DNA of 64,000 nucleotides from the NCBI GenBank assembly GCA_000231825.2, contig AFXF02001488.1:480770-544769 (forward strand), given 5' to 3'. Source of the stretch: Tetrahymena elliotti 4EA (lineage: Eukaryota > Ciliophora > Oligohymenophorea > Hymenostomatida > Tetrahymenidae). Positions within the stretch are counted from its first letter, which is position 1, and each line of letters starts with the position of its first letter. Below the pieces are notes generated by a model that was given only the letters and a program-made list of their open reading frames with translations, did no database searches and was not told where the DNA came from. Of this stretch, positions 1-13,600 are shown in pieces. The translations under genes and the position numbers were made by a program.

Positions 1-654
1 CGTCTCTACAATCATTCTTTTTATTACGTAAGGATCAACTATTCTCTGAGCTAAATAACAAATGACTTAATTATTAATTTTCTGTAACCTTTACATTTTA
101 AACTCTAACAAATTCTTATCTTTTATTTATCTTAACAAATAAAAACTCAATAAAACTAGATGAAAAATAAAAATATCTGATAAAATTTATTTAAAAAATC
201 AAATATTTTTGCTTTTCTTTAACATATCCGTAATTTTATTTGATAACTTTTTTCAGGTATTACTAAAATTTTTGACAATTTTTAAAGGTAAATTTAATTA
301 GAGAGAGTAAATTAATAAAGACTGGTACTGATATAATTTACGTCACTAAATCTAATAAGCTTATTCTATTAATAAATTAATATAACCAAAACTGAATCTA
401 CTCTAAATCACTCAATTAAAACACTAAATCACTATCCTATTAGAAATAATTCAAAAGTAAATTATTGATACTTGCTAAAAAGTTATGAATTATGAAGAAC
501 TTTTACTTTAACTGTAGTAACTTGTAATAAAATAAATATTTTTAGCATTTAGAGATAGATTTTACACATAGTAAAAATAAAAACTAACTAAAATATCAAA
601 GTTTTAAAGTCTTTTTATTCACTTATTTAAACTTACCTTCTCTGGTAGGTAAAT
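1..654 (-). CDS. partial gene at the window edge (two candidate exons)
   Basis: Bases 1-50 on the minus strand follow a good acceptor (TGTTATTTAG) and are open to the window edge. Bases 637-654 form an 18-nt candidate exon between an acceptor (TCTCTTTAG) and a consensus donor (GTAAGTTT). Joining the two keeps phase and reads LPTREAQRIVDPYV, then IKRMIVET, which looks like real protein rather than AT noise. I do not recognise the family. Most of the gene lies outside the window, and further 5' exons may hide between 700 and 2300; I could not place any with matching phase. The implied intron is 586 nt, long but possible for Tetrahymena. The 18-nt exon is an inference from splice sites and phase only. 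Confidence 0.4.
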
Positions 655-2331
655 CTAAAGAGAAGATTATTACAAATTTTATTGTTATCTTAAAATAATA
701 ATTTAAAAAAAATTGCTTTTTTGCAAATGTTAATCATATTTTATTCAGGCAAATGTAAAAAATTAAATACATTATTTTAAAAGATATTTTTTAATTAATT
801 ACGTAAATTTAATTAGTACGATTGTCATCAAAATAACATGTAATTCAACTAATTAAATATTATTTTTATAGTTAAATTTGGCTTAACTTTGTGGTTCAAA
901 TATTATTCAAAATAAAATTTTGTGTTTTTAAAAACACAGGTCAGTAAATTCTGATTTAGTTGGTTATTATTAAAAATTATTTTTTTTCTCCGTGTTAAAG
1001 AATTAAATATTATAAATTTAATAATTAATAAATTTATCATATCAATTGGATGATACTAATAATCATACTTTATTCTAGTTTTTTAATAAAAATTGAAAGA
1101 AAATCGTAGATGATTCTATATTCAAATAATAAGATTAAATAGTTATTTAAATTGCAAAATAGATTGATGATATTTTTTGCATTTTATTTAATCCTCTTTA
1201 TTATTCACATTATACAAAACTTATTGAATAAATTTAAATTTTGATGAAATCTTTAATTCATGATAATCAGAAATAATTAAAAAAATCTTTACAAAACCTT
1301 TCTTGTTAATTAAAAAGTAAAGAATTTTATGTGTATCAAATTGGAAGGCAAACATAATTTATTTGTTATTAATTACAGTTTTTTATCAGATTATTGTTAA
1401 ATTTATATCACTAAAAATATATAATCAATAATAATCTCAAAAATATAATACTTTTTTCCTTTAATTTTTATATTTTATTATCTTATTTTTTGACAAGGTT
1501 TATTTGGAAATACCAATTTTTATTTTAATAACAAATTATGAATATTATTTCTCAATATTATTTTTAATTTCAACATACAATAATCTTTCTAGTCATTGAA
1601 ATTTTTTCTAAAATTACAATCTTTAGTAAAATAGTATGTTATTTAATTTATCAAAATATTGTTGATAAAAATATTTTATTTAAATAAATGTTCATTAATC
1701 AAAAAATGATATTTGAAATTTGGAATAAATTAAAATAATATTCATTTTAAAAATAATCCTAAAAAAGCTTTATTAAATCATATTTTATTAAATGATAATT
1801 TCTTACCTCAACCTCAAAAATATTTTTTATTTTGGCATAGATTTTATTTGAAAAATCAAAATAATAATTTATGATTTTTTTGAATATTTAAATTATCTAA
1901 AGTGGGATAATAAATTTTATTTTAGTATAATTAAAATAGATTTGAATATTGATAAGTTAATTTAATGGCTGAGTAATTATATATTATTGGAATACAATTT
2001 CAAAATTTAATGAAAAGAAAAAAGGTTTGTTTTGGATTATCAAATGATAACAAACAAGTGCTTGTATAAATATCCAAAATTTTGCAAGAAAAGAAAATCC
2101 TGAAAGTGTTTGGATTATAGTGTGATAGCAATAGATAAATCGTTGTTATAATTTAAATTAAATGAAAAATTAATTTATAATTCAGATCAAAATCTACTTA
2201 ACTTTAAATTTGAAAAAGAAAATAATTATTACTAACTTCAACTACTAATTACAAACTAATTAATAAAAAATATATCACTTAAATAAGAATAACAATAATA
2301 CAAGCAATCAAATCACTTTATTTTTTGTTAT
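655..2331. other. AT-rich intergenic region
   Basis: This stretch is very AT-rich with no reading frame I can support on either strand. It holds a perfect 18-bp palindrome at 921-938 (TGTGTTTTTAAAAACACA). A minus-strand ATG near 1840 is followed by a short open run and a GTAAG donor, but its phase does not fit the candidate exon at 637-654, so I do not call it. The right-hand part should contain the promoter of the gene at 2332. Confidence 0.5.
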
Positions 2332-5300
2332 ATGGGTTAAGGAATTAGCTGTACAGATGAGCGTTCAACTATTGATATGAATTAGCATCATCAATAGCAG
2401 TAATAATAGCAATACTAAATACCGGTACCTAGAGAGAATGAAGATTTATATGTAGAGTCTCAATAAAAGGAATATTAGGAATATAAAAGATACACGACTA
2501 CAAATTAATTTAATGTTGTGTCATTAAATACATCTTAAATCTCAGCACAAAAAGATGCATATGATTCAAGATCAGAACTTTCAAGAATGCCTTCATAAAT
2601 ATCAATAATGAGCGAATTTAAAAAAATAGAAACAGATGATATAAATCCTCTTACAACCTAGTTTTTTAATAGAAATTAAGTAAAAAATCGTCATTAATTA
2701 ATACTGATTAATTTTCACCATTTAAAATTGATTAATATTTCATAAAAGGATATCATTAAACATTTTTGTTTTATAATATATTGAAGGAAAGTGAGTAAAA
2801 AGAGCACATTTTTGTAAGTAGAAATTAGTCAAGAGAAGCCCTATAAGAGATTTATAGCCTTCCATAAAGTACTAATAAATAAATTCAGCGTCCTTCATCA
2901 AATTGTAAACTCTCTACTAGAGTTTAGGGTAGAATATTAAATTTATTTTCTACATCAAACAAACAAAAATTTAAAATTAAATATGAAAATTTTCAGCTGT
3001 TTTTTGTTTTAGGCATAAAAGTAATTTGTATTAATATAATTTAGAGAAATTATTAGATCAAGAAGATGAACAAAGTATTGCTCTCAATTTTTCTCCATCA
3101 AAAAATTGGCTAACAAATACTCAGAAAGAAGGTAATTATTTCTGTGTTATTTAATATTAATTTAACGAAAGCATTATTTGAATAAAACTAATTAATATTT
3201 CAATCAGAAAATTTAAAATATATCTTTCATTATTTTTAAAAAAAGCAGTCAATCTTAACAACAATATTAATGATTCTTGTGTTTTAAATGATATCAGCTA
3301 CTAATATAAAAAATCAAGCAATGAATTAAGTAATTCAATTTTATTCTTTTTAAGATTCTTACTAATAAAAAAATTATTTTATTATCAAAAGGAAATTCAA
3401 ATTAATTTTCTTCAGTAAATTCTTTAGGAAACAGTAACGATATTGGATTTAGATATTTACAAAGTGGAATTAATTAGCTAACTTATGATTAGCAAGTTAA
3501 AGTAAGCTTTGGCTAATCAAAAACTTTTAATACTAGCTACCAAAGTAATTACTACAAAACCTCAACTTTTCAAGGTGTAGAAGATTAAAAAATATCCAAA
3601 AGATATGGTTAATCAGGAAAAGAAAATATGAACTAACCTGAAATCAAAACTGATGAAAAATCAACCAAGAGATAAGAAATGCTCACAAATTTAGATAAAT
3701 TTAGAGTAGTCAGCAAACCAATCATTTTAGCTGAAGAGAATTAGAATGCTTTTAATAAAAATTAAACTGCTTAAAAAGTAAACGATATAATCTTGGATAA
3801 AAACACATTTAAAGTGAACAGATAAGAATAAAAAGAAGATGAATTTGTCAATTTTGTTAAAAATAATAATGCATCTTATCAAAATCGTTCAAAGAGTAAC
3901 AAAAGAAATGAGATGGCTTTAACTTAAAGAAATGTCCCTACAAAATGTTTTAAAGAAGATGCTTTAGTAGATAAAAGAGGTAAATCCAAAAGTCTCAAAA
4001 AGAAGTTAACTAAAAAAAAATATTCTTCATCCTCTGATTCCTCTTCCTCTTCATCATCTTCTCCATCCTTATCATCTCATGATTCCTACTAAAATGCAGA
4101 TTGCTTGAAAGAAAATATAGTAAAAAAAAGTAAAAAAGGCCATCATCGCAAATCAAATAAAGAGACTGATAAAAAGAACCATAATATTCTCTCTAAAAAA
4201 GCAAGTGAATAATTATCCAACATACCTTTTAATGATGATGCGAGCTATTTCTACACAGCTCCTCAATCAAATTATAACACAAACTAAACCAACTAATAGC
4301 AGTAAAATTTGAGTGCTAATTAACAATAATTTTTACTTGAAGAAAGAAACAGTAATAGATCAACAGCAGGTAACTCAACACACCACTAAAGCTCATAAAT
4401 TACTTAAAATAAGTAATTAAATTCATAATAACATATGTGCTAAAACCTGAACTGTCATTAGAATAACCCCCTTTCTCCAAGCAGTTGTTAAGTTTGCTCA
4501 AATAATCAAATTATTTCATCAAGAATTAATAATTTTCAATAGCTTCCTCATGCTTGCTAGAATAAATATAACAGCCCAACGTAAATTTTTTTAGCCTTTT
4601 TATATAAACTCATTTATTTATTTTTTTATAAATAATTTAAAAAGTGATGTAAATAACTTTATTAATCGTAACCAGTCAAATGTATCAGTTTGCTAAAACA
4701 ACAATAGCTTAAACATGGGAATCCAAATTTCTTAACAATAAAATTAATTTGGTTTATTTGGTATTCCTAATCCATAGAATTAAATATAAACCTAATTAAG
4801 TTCATAGATATAATAAATCTAATAACAATTAATTTAGCAGTAATTAGCTCTTGTATAAACTTAGTAAAACCACTAAACTTAAATCTAGAATATTTTGCTT
4901 TAACAATAATAGTAATAACACTAACATCAAGCCATCTAGCTTATGCCTCAACCATTTAATATGCTATATACATAGCCAAACTCTCCTTATATGTAATAGC
5001 ATATTGCATAATCTCACATTATAGGCAATTTCAATAACTAGCTTCTTGGCACACCTTTAGATAACAAATAGAATCCCCCTATTTTAGGAAATTATTACCA
5101 TAATTCCTAGGTTTTATTACCTTAATCAGCTTATCAAAATAAATTAAGTACCCCTATGAATCTTAATAGTTAAGAATAAATTACAGACTACTAAAACGTT
5201 GATAAAAATAATCCAAATACCTTAAGTTAAGCAGTAAACTCTGTATATCCTGGTGTCTAATCATAACAACAATAATAATATATTATTCATCCTAGCTTAG

Positions 5301-6865
5301 GTAACTAAAATCAACCAATTATAATTAATAACAACTTAGCTTCACCATCTAAGGTACCTTTTTTTCTTTTAATTTTCTATTTTTTTAAAGAAATTTAATA
5401 AAAAAAAAGCACAAAAATAAAAATAATTTTGAGATTAATGCCAGAAAAAATATGGATTTCAGCCATGAAATTTTAGATGACAAGTTAAAGAATATGTAAA
5501 GTCTTTCTTTCAACATAAATAGTTCTAATATCAGCAATGAAGTAAAGAATGGTAATTAATTAACATTAATAAAATTATCTGAAAAATATTTTCACTTAAA
5601 AGTTTTTTTAATATTTTATTTAATTTATTAAAAAGATTAAAATGAGAATGATGATTTTGATATTCTTGATGCTAACGATGAGGATTTTGATGAAATTTAA
5701 AATGTGAAAAATGATAAATATTGTTAAGATAAAACAAATGCTAATAAACCTCTTTCTATGCAGACTAGAGGTAATCTGAATTCAAACACATAAAGAAGCA
5801 ATTTCAGATCTCATACTTAAGAAAAAGAGACATTTAACTTTAGAAATAATAAATAAAACAAGAACTAATCTATGATGAATTAGAATGTAGCATATTTTAA
5901 TTTTTCTTCTCTTAAAATAATTCTATTTATTAAAATTAGTTTGACACAATGATAAGAAACACTAATATAGACTCATTTGATAAAAATGATAAATCAAATG
6001 CTAATTAACAAACATTTGAAAAGCTTGAAATAGATTTCTCTACTTAACCTTAATCAAAAGAATAGTAAAAGAGCTTAGCTGAAATCTTTTAAGAAAAAAG
6101 AAAAAAGCTTGCTTAAAAGATGGATGGATAGAAAAGGGCTTTCAGTACATCAAAGGTTGAAGAAAAAGTAGTAACTGAAAATAAAGAAAACTATCATATT
6201 CCAGCAATTGAAGAAATTTCATCAATAGGAAATCAACTAACAGGATAAAAAGATATCAAAGGAAAAAGAAGTAAAGAAGATATGATTAAATTACGTTAAG
6301 AGATGAAGGAGTATGGAAACAGAGTCAATCCCAAATTAAAAGCTAAAGCTCAATAAAGAGTTTAAGCAGAGCAAGATCAATTAAATTTAGAGTAATTAAA
6401 TGGAACTTCAAGAATGAAATCTCCAAATTACTCTAAGAAAAGAGAGGAGCTTATGATCAGATTAGCTCAAGGAGTCAAACCCAAGGTAAATTTTTATTGA
6501 AAAATATAGTGAAATAATTTAATTTAAAATAAAAGATATCAGAAAAAGAAATGTATGCACTTACAAAAAAGAACTATGAAAATCTTCCAGAAGTAAAGAA
6601 AAAAAGACAAGAACAAGAAAAATAAATAAACAAACAAGAATTGTTGAAAATAAAATAAGAAAAACTTAAAGAGCTAGATGAAGTAAAAATTATTCAAACT
6701 AATATTTCTTGGTATATGTAATATTTTCTATTTTAATCCCAACAGAAAAGAAGAAGTAAATTCAAATTAAAAGGGAGTGTCAGTAATCTTAACATAACTA
6801 AATAATTCACAAATAATAATCAGAGTAGCATAAATAATTCTAGTTCAGCTCAACTTATTCTTTGA
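2332..6865 (+). CDS. low-complexity protein with possible N-myristoylation site and ALMS-like C-terminal motif
   Basis: The start MGQGISC fits an N-myristoylation signal (Gly2, Ser6) with a neighbouring Cys7 that could be palmitoylated, suggesting membrane attachment. A polyglutamine run, a Ser-rich tract near 4020-4080 and long Asn/Gln-rich stretches follow. About eight introns are needed. Clear ones start near 5350 (GTACC...AAAAG), 5554, 5887 and 6484. The splice joining the first exon to the segment at 3013 is not resolved. The C-terminal 130 residues are charged and helical and contain KKREELM, then KNYENLPEVKKKRQEQEK. This resembles the short C-terminal motif of ALMS1-related centrosome/basal-body proteins (NYE-x-LPEV followed by a Lys/Glu-rich helix). 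That similarity is from memory and is tentative. TGA ends the frame at 6863-6865. Confidence 0.6.
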
Positions 6866-7885
6866 ACTTTTTCAAATTTTTTTAACCTGAGCTTTAATAA
6901 TATACTTTTATTTATGAGTTAAAATGGCATTTAAAGTCATACTTAATAAATTTAAATTTCATAATAAACTGAAAAAATAAATAAATAAACTGAACTTCAG
7001 ATTGATAAGAATATAATTAATTTACTTTAAAATTTAACTAATGCAATATATAAATCTAATACATGTTTTGCCTATTTGAAAAATTATTTATTATTCTATT
7101 TTTACTTTCAAAACAATTCTCTTAATGTTTAAAATACTACAAGTAAAAAGCCTAAAGTTAATATTTAAATCTTCTCTAAAATAAAAAATCAAAATTAATA
7201 TAAAAAAATGTTTAAGAAATATTAATCTAATTCATAAGAGGAAGAAATTAATAGATCAATCAATTTGAAGAAATAAATATTATTCAAATTTAAATTTTAA
7301 CATAAAAAAATAAATAAAACTACAAAATATGTTTTTTGTAAATAGATTTTTAAAGAAGTAATAAACATTTGAATGACACATGCTTTAATTATTATTTGAG
7401 AAAAAAATCTAAATAAATTTATATTTATTTAAAATAGAAAAAATATTTTAATTATTTTTTTTTAGTGACAAAGTTTCTAATAAAAATTAAAAATGATTGT
7501 AAAATATTAAATGTCCTATTTCCACCAAAAAAAATTATTCAAATTAACACCTCATTAGGGGTAAAAACGAATTTTTTGAGAGGTAATTTAAAAATTTTTG
7601 AAAAAATTGAAAAATATGAGAGTGATTTAATTTTCTTGCACTTGAAAGCAAATTAAAATTAATACTATTATTTGAAATATAAAGACTATGTTTTTAAAAT
7701 AATTGAAATATGTTAGTTCTAATTATGGTTGTTGTTGTTTTATTATTTGGAAGTAGTAAATATAGAGTTCAGAAATAAAATATTATTGTTATTAATTTGT
7801 TTATTCATTTATATATTCAGTTGTTCAATCAATAAATTTGTCAGTTAATCATTTGGTAGTCTGCTTGTTTAATTGATTGATAGAG
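6866..7885. other. intergenic region between convergent genes
   Basis: AT-rich 3' flanks of the convergent genes at 2332 and 7886. A 63-codon open run at 7465-7656 has no usable start context or splice partner and its composition matches the surrounding non-coding DNA, so I treat it as chance. Nothing else is supported. Confidence 0.5.
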
Positions 7886-9139
7886 TCAGAAGATTTCTTA
7901 AATTTCGAAGATATGAGCATCAAATGCTTCTTCGTAATATTAAATTAGTAATTCCGGGTGCGTTTAGCGAATTTCTACTGTTTGAACATATTTTATTTAA
8001 AGTTATGGTGCATTTTCTATATATACAGAAACTTTTGCTAATTTTGTGGAGGAATTCTTCATCTTTACCACTTCAAGAACTTTAACAATTTGCTAGAGGT
8101 TTTCTTTTCCATAATTTTAACTTTAGTAATTGAAAGAATTCTAAGGAGACCTAAATGTCAATTTTTTAGAAATGTTTTCTTAGACAGTAGAATGCTAAAT
8201 TTCTTTTATCATAATATCAATATTTTCTTATTAAGACCCAATAAAATCTTGCTATGTATCAAATAACCTTTTCTTAATTGAGCTAAATGGCGTTTGGCTT
8301 AGTCCAAGTAAGTTCTCTTTTTTTTGATTATGATTCTTCTACAAAATCGGAGTGTTTTAGACATTCTTTATGATATTTGATTCTAATTGCTGCAAAGGTG
8401 ACCTTTTGCTATACTAATTTTGATATTAGTAGTTAGTTTTTTAGGGCTTTTTTTATTATATATTTGAGTGATCGCTGGTATAAATAATTGACTATTAATA
8501 TTTCTCGATACCACTGTTAATTTCTACTTCTGGTGAAGAAGATTGATGAGGAATTATTTTATTTTCAGAAGAAAGTAAATCTATGTAATTTTATTAATTT
8601 TTCAACTCAAAATTTTCCCTACTTTAATCTAAATTTTTATTGTCTGTGAGTAAAACCATAGAAGCATAAACTTGATCTCTACTGCTCTTATCTTCATCGC
8701 TAACTGTTTCATAACTATGAATAGAGCAGTATTAGTTTTAAGCAGGATTAATCAAAGATGTTGACATATTTTTTTGATGATGATTATTATTATTCTTTTT
8801 CATATTTTTACTTTTTTCATATGCTGAACAATTTTACTCATTTTCTTAGGTTAAAAATGGTATCTGCTAAGCTCTTAAAATGTTTCCGTTATTATGGGAG
8901 TGAGTTAGTATAATAACAGAAGACTGATTGGATTTGTCACTAGGAGTATTCCACTAAGATGTCGTTAGTGATTTTTGATTTATCTTAGAAGATCTTTAAT
9001 TCTTAATATTTTTAGAGAGTTATTTTGAATGACTTTGTTTTTATTTGTGTATCTGCTTAAGCTTTTCACTACTCCTTATCAAATATCTTTAATTTCCTTT
9101 TGATTTCGCAAACACAGAATCTTACTCGTTGAGTTTCAT
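7886..9139 (-). CDS. Gln/Asn/Ser-rich protein with a chromo-shadow-like C-terminus
   Basis: This is a single uninterrupted frame of 418 codons (417 residues) from ATG at 9139 to TGA at 7886; the length is an exact multiple of three. The first 330 residues are low-complexity, rich in Lys, Ser, Asn and Gln with many TAA/TAG glutamines. The last 70 residues are different. They read QQIVKVLEVV, then VSVYIENAPQLQIKYVQTVE, then THPELLIQYYEEAF. That order matches the end of the HP1 chromo shadow domain: beta strands, then a helix of the form CPQ-hydrophobic-VI-x-FYEERL. No chromodomain is visible upstream. If correct, this would be a nuclear, heterochromatin-associated dimerisation module. The family call rests on pattern resemblance only. 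The gene is convergent with 2332-6865. Confidence 0.6.
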
Positions 9140-10643
9140 CTTAAATCCAAACAAAATAATAATATTTATTATTTAATATTTTCATTAACTTTTTTTATCT
9201 TAATTCTGCATTTTAAATTTTAAATTTTCAAACGGATTAGTGATTAGCGCCAACAAATATCTGTCTATATATCAGTTTCTAGGTCTTTTTTAATACTTAT
9301 TTTTAACCTAAACATTTAATAATTATAAAGACACTCTTCACCGTCAGTCATATCATTTTATCAATTCAATACTATTTAAATTCTTCATTTCATTAGATTA
9401 GTGAATACAAATTTTATTTCTAATATTTTAATTCTAAAATTACTAAATTTATTTAACACTTTTATGTAAAAAAATTGTTAAAAATATAGAAATAACTACC
9501 TATTTTTAAGTTATTACAAAACAAGTAAAAACTTTCTTTAAGACTTTTATTATAAAAGTTAAGTAAGCATAAAAAAACTCATCATTATTTAAAAATAAAA
9601 TAAATTATTGAATATCTTATATAAGACTGAAAACCTAAACAAAAAAAGATTATTTTTAATTTAATTGTAGACCTGTTGAAACTTTTAATAAATTTGTGTA
9701 AATTTATAAGATATTTTTACAAGTTCGACCTTACTTTTAAAGGTGTATTTTTCTCCTTTTTAAAAATTAAATTACTAACTTATAATAAATATAAACATTT
9801 TTTTAATAATTATTCCACAGTTTTTACAAGGATAAATAAAACTAAATCCAAGAATGTGCTCTAAATTATTAAGTTAGATTATTTCTTTGAATATAATTTA
9901 AAGGGTTTATTAATTATTTCTAAATTTATTCAAATTAATAAATATTATGTTTCAGATGAAATTTAGGGTTTCTAAAGATAGTTTTGCTAAACATTAATAA
10001 AAACTAATATAATATTTGAGCTCATCAAAACAAGAATTTTCATAGATATATAAAGAAAATTGATCAAATATAATTATTTAAAATCAAATTATTTATCTTC
10101 TAATCACTCAATTAAATTTTATTAATTTAAATCAATTTATTTATTAATATTATTTATAAATTAGGGGCATTTTTTACTAAAATGATTACTAAACACATTT
10201 AAAGAAAGAACATTTGTGTAATTATTTTAAATTTATTTTGGATGAAAAAATATATAATTTAATTTTGATTTTTTTCGAATCATACATAATAAAGCAGTGA
10301 TTAAATAATAAAAAAATTATAAGATCTATTAAAATACTTTTGAAAAAAAATTTTTTTTAATTTTAAAAATTTTAAACATTGTATTTTTTTTAGATGATTT
10401 TTTATTTATTAATGCAAAGTTTCCAGCTTGAAATTTAAATAAAAACTTATGAATTTTTTCTAAAATCTTTAATTTAAAATATCTTTATCAACTAAAATAA
10501 GTAATTAACAAATAATTTATTGGTAGATTTGCTTTCTCAATAATTAAAAACTTATTTCTATTTTTTGAAGTTTCTTATTACTAAAATTTGAATTAAATTC
10601 ACTTAGTAATTAGTATTAATTTGTAAATTTGATATTTGTTGCA
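9140..10643. other. intergenic region between divergent genes
   Basis: About 1.5 kb of AT-rich DNA between two divergently transcribed genes, so it should hold both promoters. A 62-codon standard-code run at 9676-9864 has no neighbouring exon in frame and looks like chance. No RNA gene or repeat was seen. Confidence 0.5.
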
Positions 10644-13600
10644 ATGTCCCAAAGTAATTCAACAGTTGTAGTGAAAACATTTTAGCCATCCTAAAAGGAA
10701 GAAAAATTAAAAAGTAAATTGTATGCAAATGCAGGATTTACATAAAAAAGATAAGCTCAGTAGACTATTGTTAATAAGCCTGCACGCTCATCTTCTCAAG
10801 CAAATACTTAGAATTAATAAAATATAAATCAAAATTAGCAAGCCTAGTTGAATTCATAGCAAGTTTAGCAAAATGCATCAAATCCTTCCTAATTTTAATA
10901 AATTTATAATTAAATTCCTGACTAAAAAGTAGACTAGTTCCTGAAATAAATGGAGAATGAATTGAATAATTTAAATAAAAGTAAATTACTAAGTTTTTTT
11001 TGCTCATTTTAATTGATTTAAATTTGTAAAATTAGAGTAAGTATCGATAGGGATGTTAAACTCCTAAGCATAGATTTTAAAGGAGCAGAATGAAATTTTA
11101 AATGAAAATTAAAAATAACTAAATGTTCTTATGCAATAGCTTTAAAATGATGACAAACTTACAAAGCAGTAAATTGCATTTTTTTTACAAAAATTTTGAA
11201 TTTTAAATAATTATTTTTTTAATGCTCTCAAAAGAAAAAATGAATTGATTCAGTAAAATAAGTTAGAATTACAGAAGTTATTGGCTCCAATAAATGAATA
11301 AATTTAAGAAATAAAAATGATCTATGAATAGACAAAGAAGAGTTAGAAAGAAATATCATTCTAAATGGATAAATCTCCTGCTTTTTCTGCAAATTTACAA
11401 CAGAATCCTCAACTGAATTAAAACCTTCAAGATTTTTAAAAAGCTAACTCTTCTTTGAAAAATAAATTAGAAATTACATAATAAAACTTAAATGGGTTTC
11501 TTCCTGAAAATATGGGAGCTTTTGCTAATATGACAAACTTTAATATAGATTTATACACTAAAACAATAAATAATTTAAAAAACTAGATTTTAGAATTATA
11601 GAGAGATGCTCAAAAAGCAGAGTTTGAATTAGAAGAAAGACAAGAAAAGCTAAATAGATTACCAAAATAATAAGAAATACTAATTCCCATTCAAGAAAAC
11701 CTTTAGGCTTAAGTGGAAAACATAGATTTTGTTTCTTCTTGTTAAATAGTTAATAATAAGGTAATTTAAAATGGTTTTTTTACTTATTTAAAATCTTATT
11801 TTATCCATAAAAGTTAGGAGGAGAATTCGATTATGAGTTATATAATGAATCTTTAGGTGAGTTATAGTCTGATTTTGAATAACTTTGGAGAGAGTATTAA
11901 TAAGAGTTATCTATTCACAGTGTTCACATTCCAAAAATAAATATAACTTAGTAAGAAATTAATGAACTTTCTTACAAGATGCCAAGTGTCTTAGATGATA
12001 TAAAGATAAAGCTTGGCTTGGATCCTACAAAACCTATGAAGAATCCAAATCTAAGAATAAGATAAAGAGATTAATAGCAAAATTACATTGATATGGCAAA
12101 GTAAGATCCAGATCCAGTCACTAATTATGCAAAAAATCAAACTCTAAAACCTAAGAATTTAGAAATCTTAAAATCAGAGCCTATTCCATGCCCAAGAGAA
12201 GTTAAATATGAAAAGCTAGAATAACCTCAAAAGATTTAATATGATACTTTATTAGTGAATAAATAATAGCAACAACAAGTTTAATAACAAAGTCAAAAAA
12301 GTAATTAAGGTAATATTACTGAGATTTCTAAACCTGCTCCTTATGCTAAAATCACTGCTCCAATTCCACAGTAGCAGGCTCCTAACTAATCTTTCCATAA
12401 TAAATCTTAAACTACTGATAATAGACGTTAGTAATCAGGAGGAAGTTTTTAAAGTAAGCCATAAGGATACCACTAAAAAAATTCAAGTAAATCTTTTATT
12501 GTAAAAGATATGGATTAAGAACTTTAGGAATATGATGAGATAGATGAAGGATATGAGAGATATCTTAAAATTTAAATGGATGATAAGATTACTTAAAATC
12601 TCATTAACTCATATGGAGATAATAAGAACTAAATGACCTTTTAAAAGAAGTAGGTTCCTGTGAATATAGAAGATCAAGATGAGTAAGGAGATAAAGTTTA
12701 AATTTCTTTAAATAAAAATAAATTTATGCAATAACCAATAGACAAAGATACATTAAAAGATATATTCCTATAAGTTCTTTAAGAAAATAAGGAGTAAATC
12801 TTTGGTAGTCTTTTTTAAAAAAATTAGAATGAATAAGACTAAAATAATTAAAATGATTAAAATTAAAGAGTATAGCTAAGCGAATTAATAGAAAGGAAAG
12901 GTAGTTCTTACTTATTCAATTTAATATTTTTAATTTCATCATTTTTATTATAAACTTAGGTTCATTAACACCTCCAAAAAACAATTCTTTTGTCAATCAA
13001 ATTACTCAAATCCCCTCACAATAATAATTAAAAATTTAGTAATAAATACCATAATTACAAAATTAGAGCTAGTAATAGTAACCTGGTAGATCGGGCATGC
13101 AGGGAAATTTTTAGGAGTATGAACAAAATTTTAATATTTAATAATAATCTTAGGACTTGGCAATGAATTTTTTAAATGTAATTAATTCAACTCTAGCTTC
13201 TGTTAACTAAGCAGTCAGCAAGGCATAAAATATAAACTTAAATAAAAAAAATAATGGTAAATTATTTTCTTTAATTTTTATTCTTTGAAAATAATTTTTA
13301 TATTCTTAAAAGCACTTGATTTTGAGGAAGTTTCTGAGGGTAGTTTAGAAGACGATAGTATGGAAGCTGGAGTGTATAACCTATCTAAAAAACCTCCTAA
13401 TTAATACCAATTTAACAAATAAGGGGAAGTCAACACATAAAACTTTAGTAGATAAATGCAGTAGCCTTTTGGAATGACTTTAAATCCCTTTTAATAATAA
13501 CAATAAATGATGATGATGGGAGGAGGAGCTAACATGCCTTAGCCTATTTATCCAGGAATGATGATGCCAGCAACATGGATGATGCCTCCTCCTATGATTC

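Noticed and set aside
921..938. Perfect 18-bp palindrome as an operator or terminator
   Set aside because: Palindromes of A/T runs arise by chance at this AT content, and bacterial-type operators and terminators do not apply to this genome.
7465..9864. Standard-code ORFs at 7465-7656, 7873-8085 and 9676-9864
   Set aside because: The first and last lie in non-coding AT-rich DNA with no splice partners. The middle one is antisense to the 3' end of the chromo-shadow-like gene.
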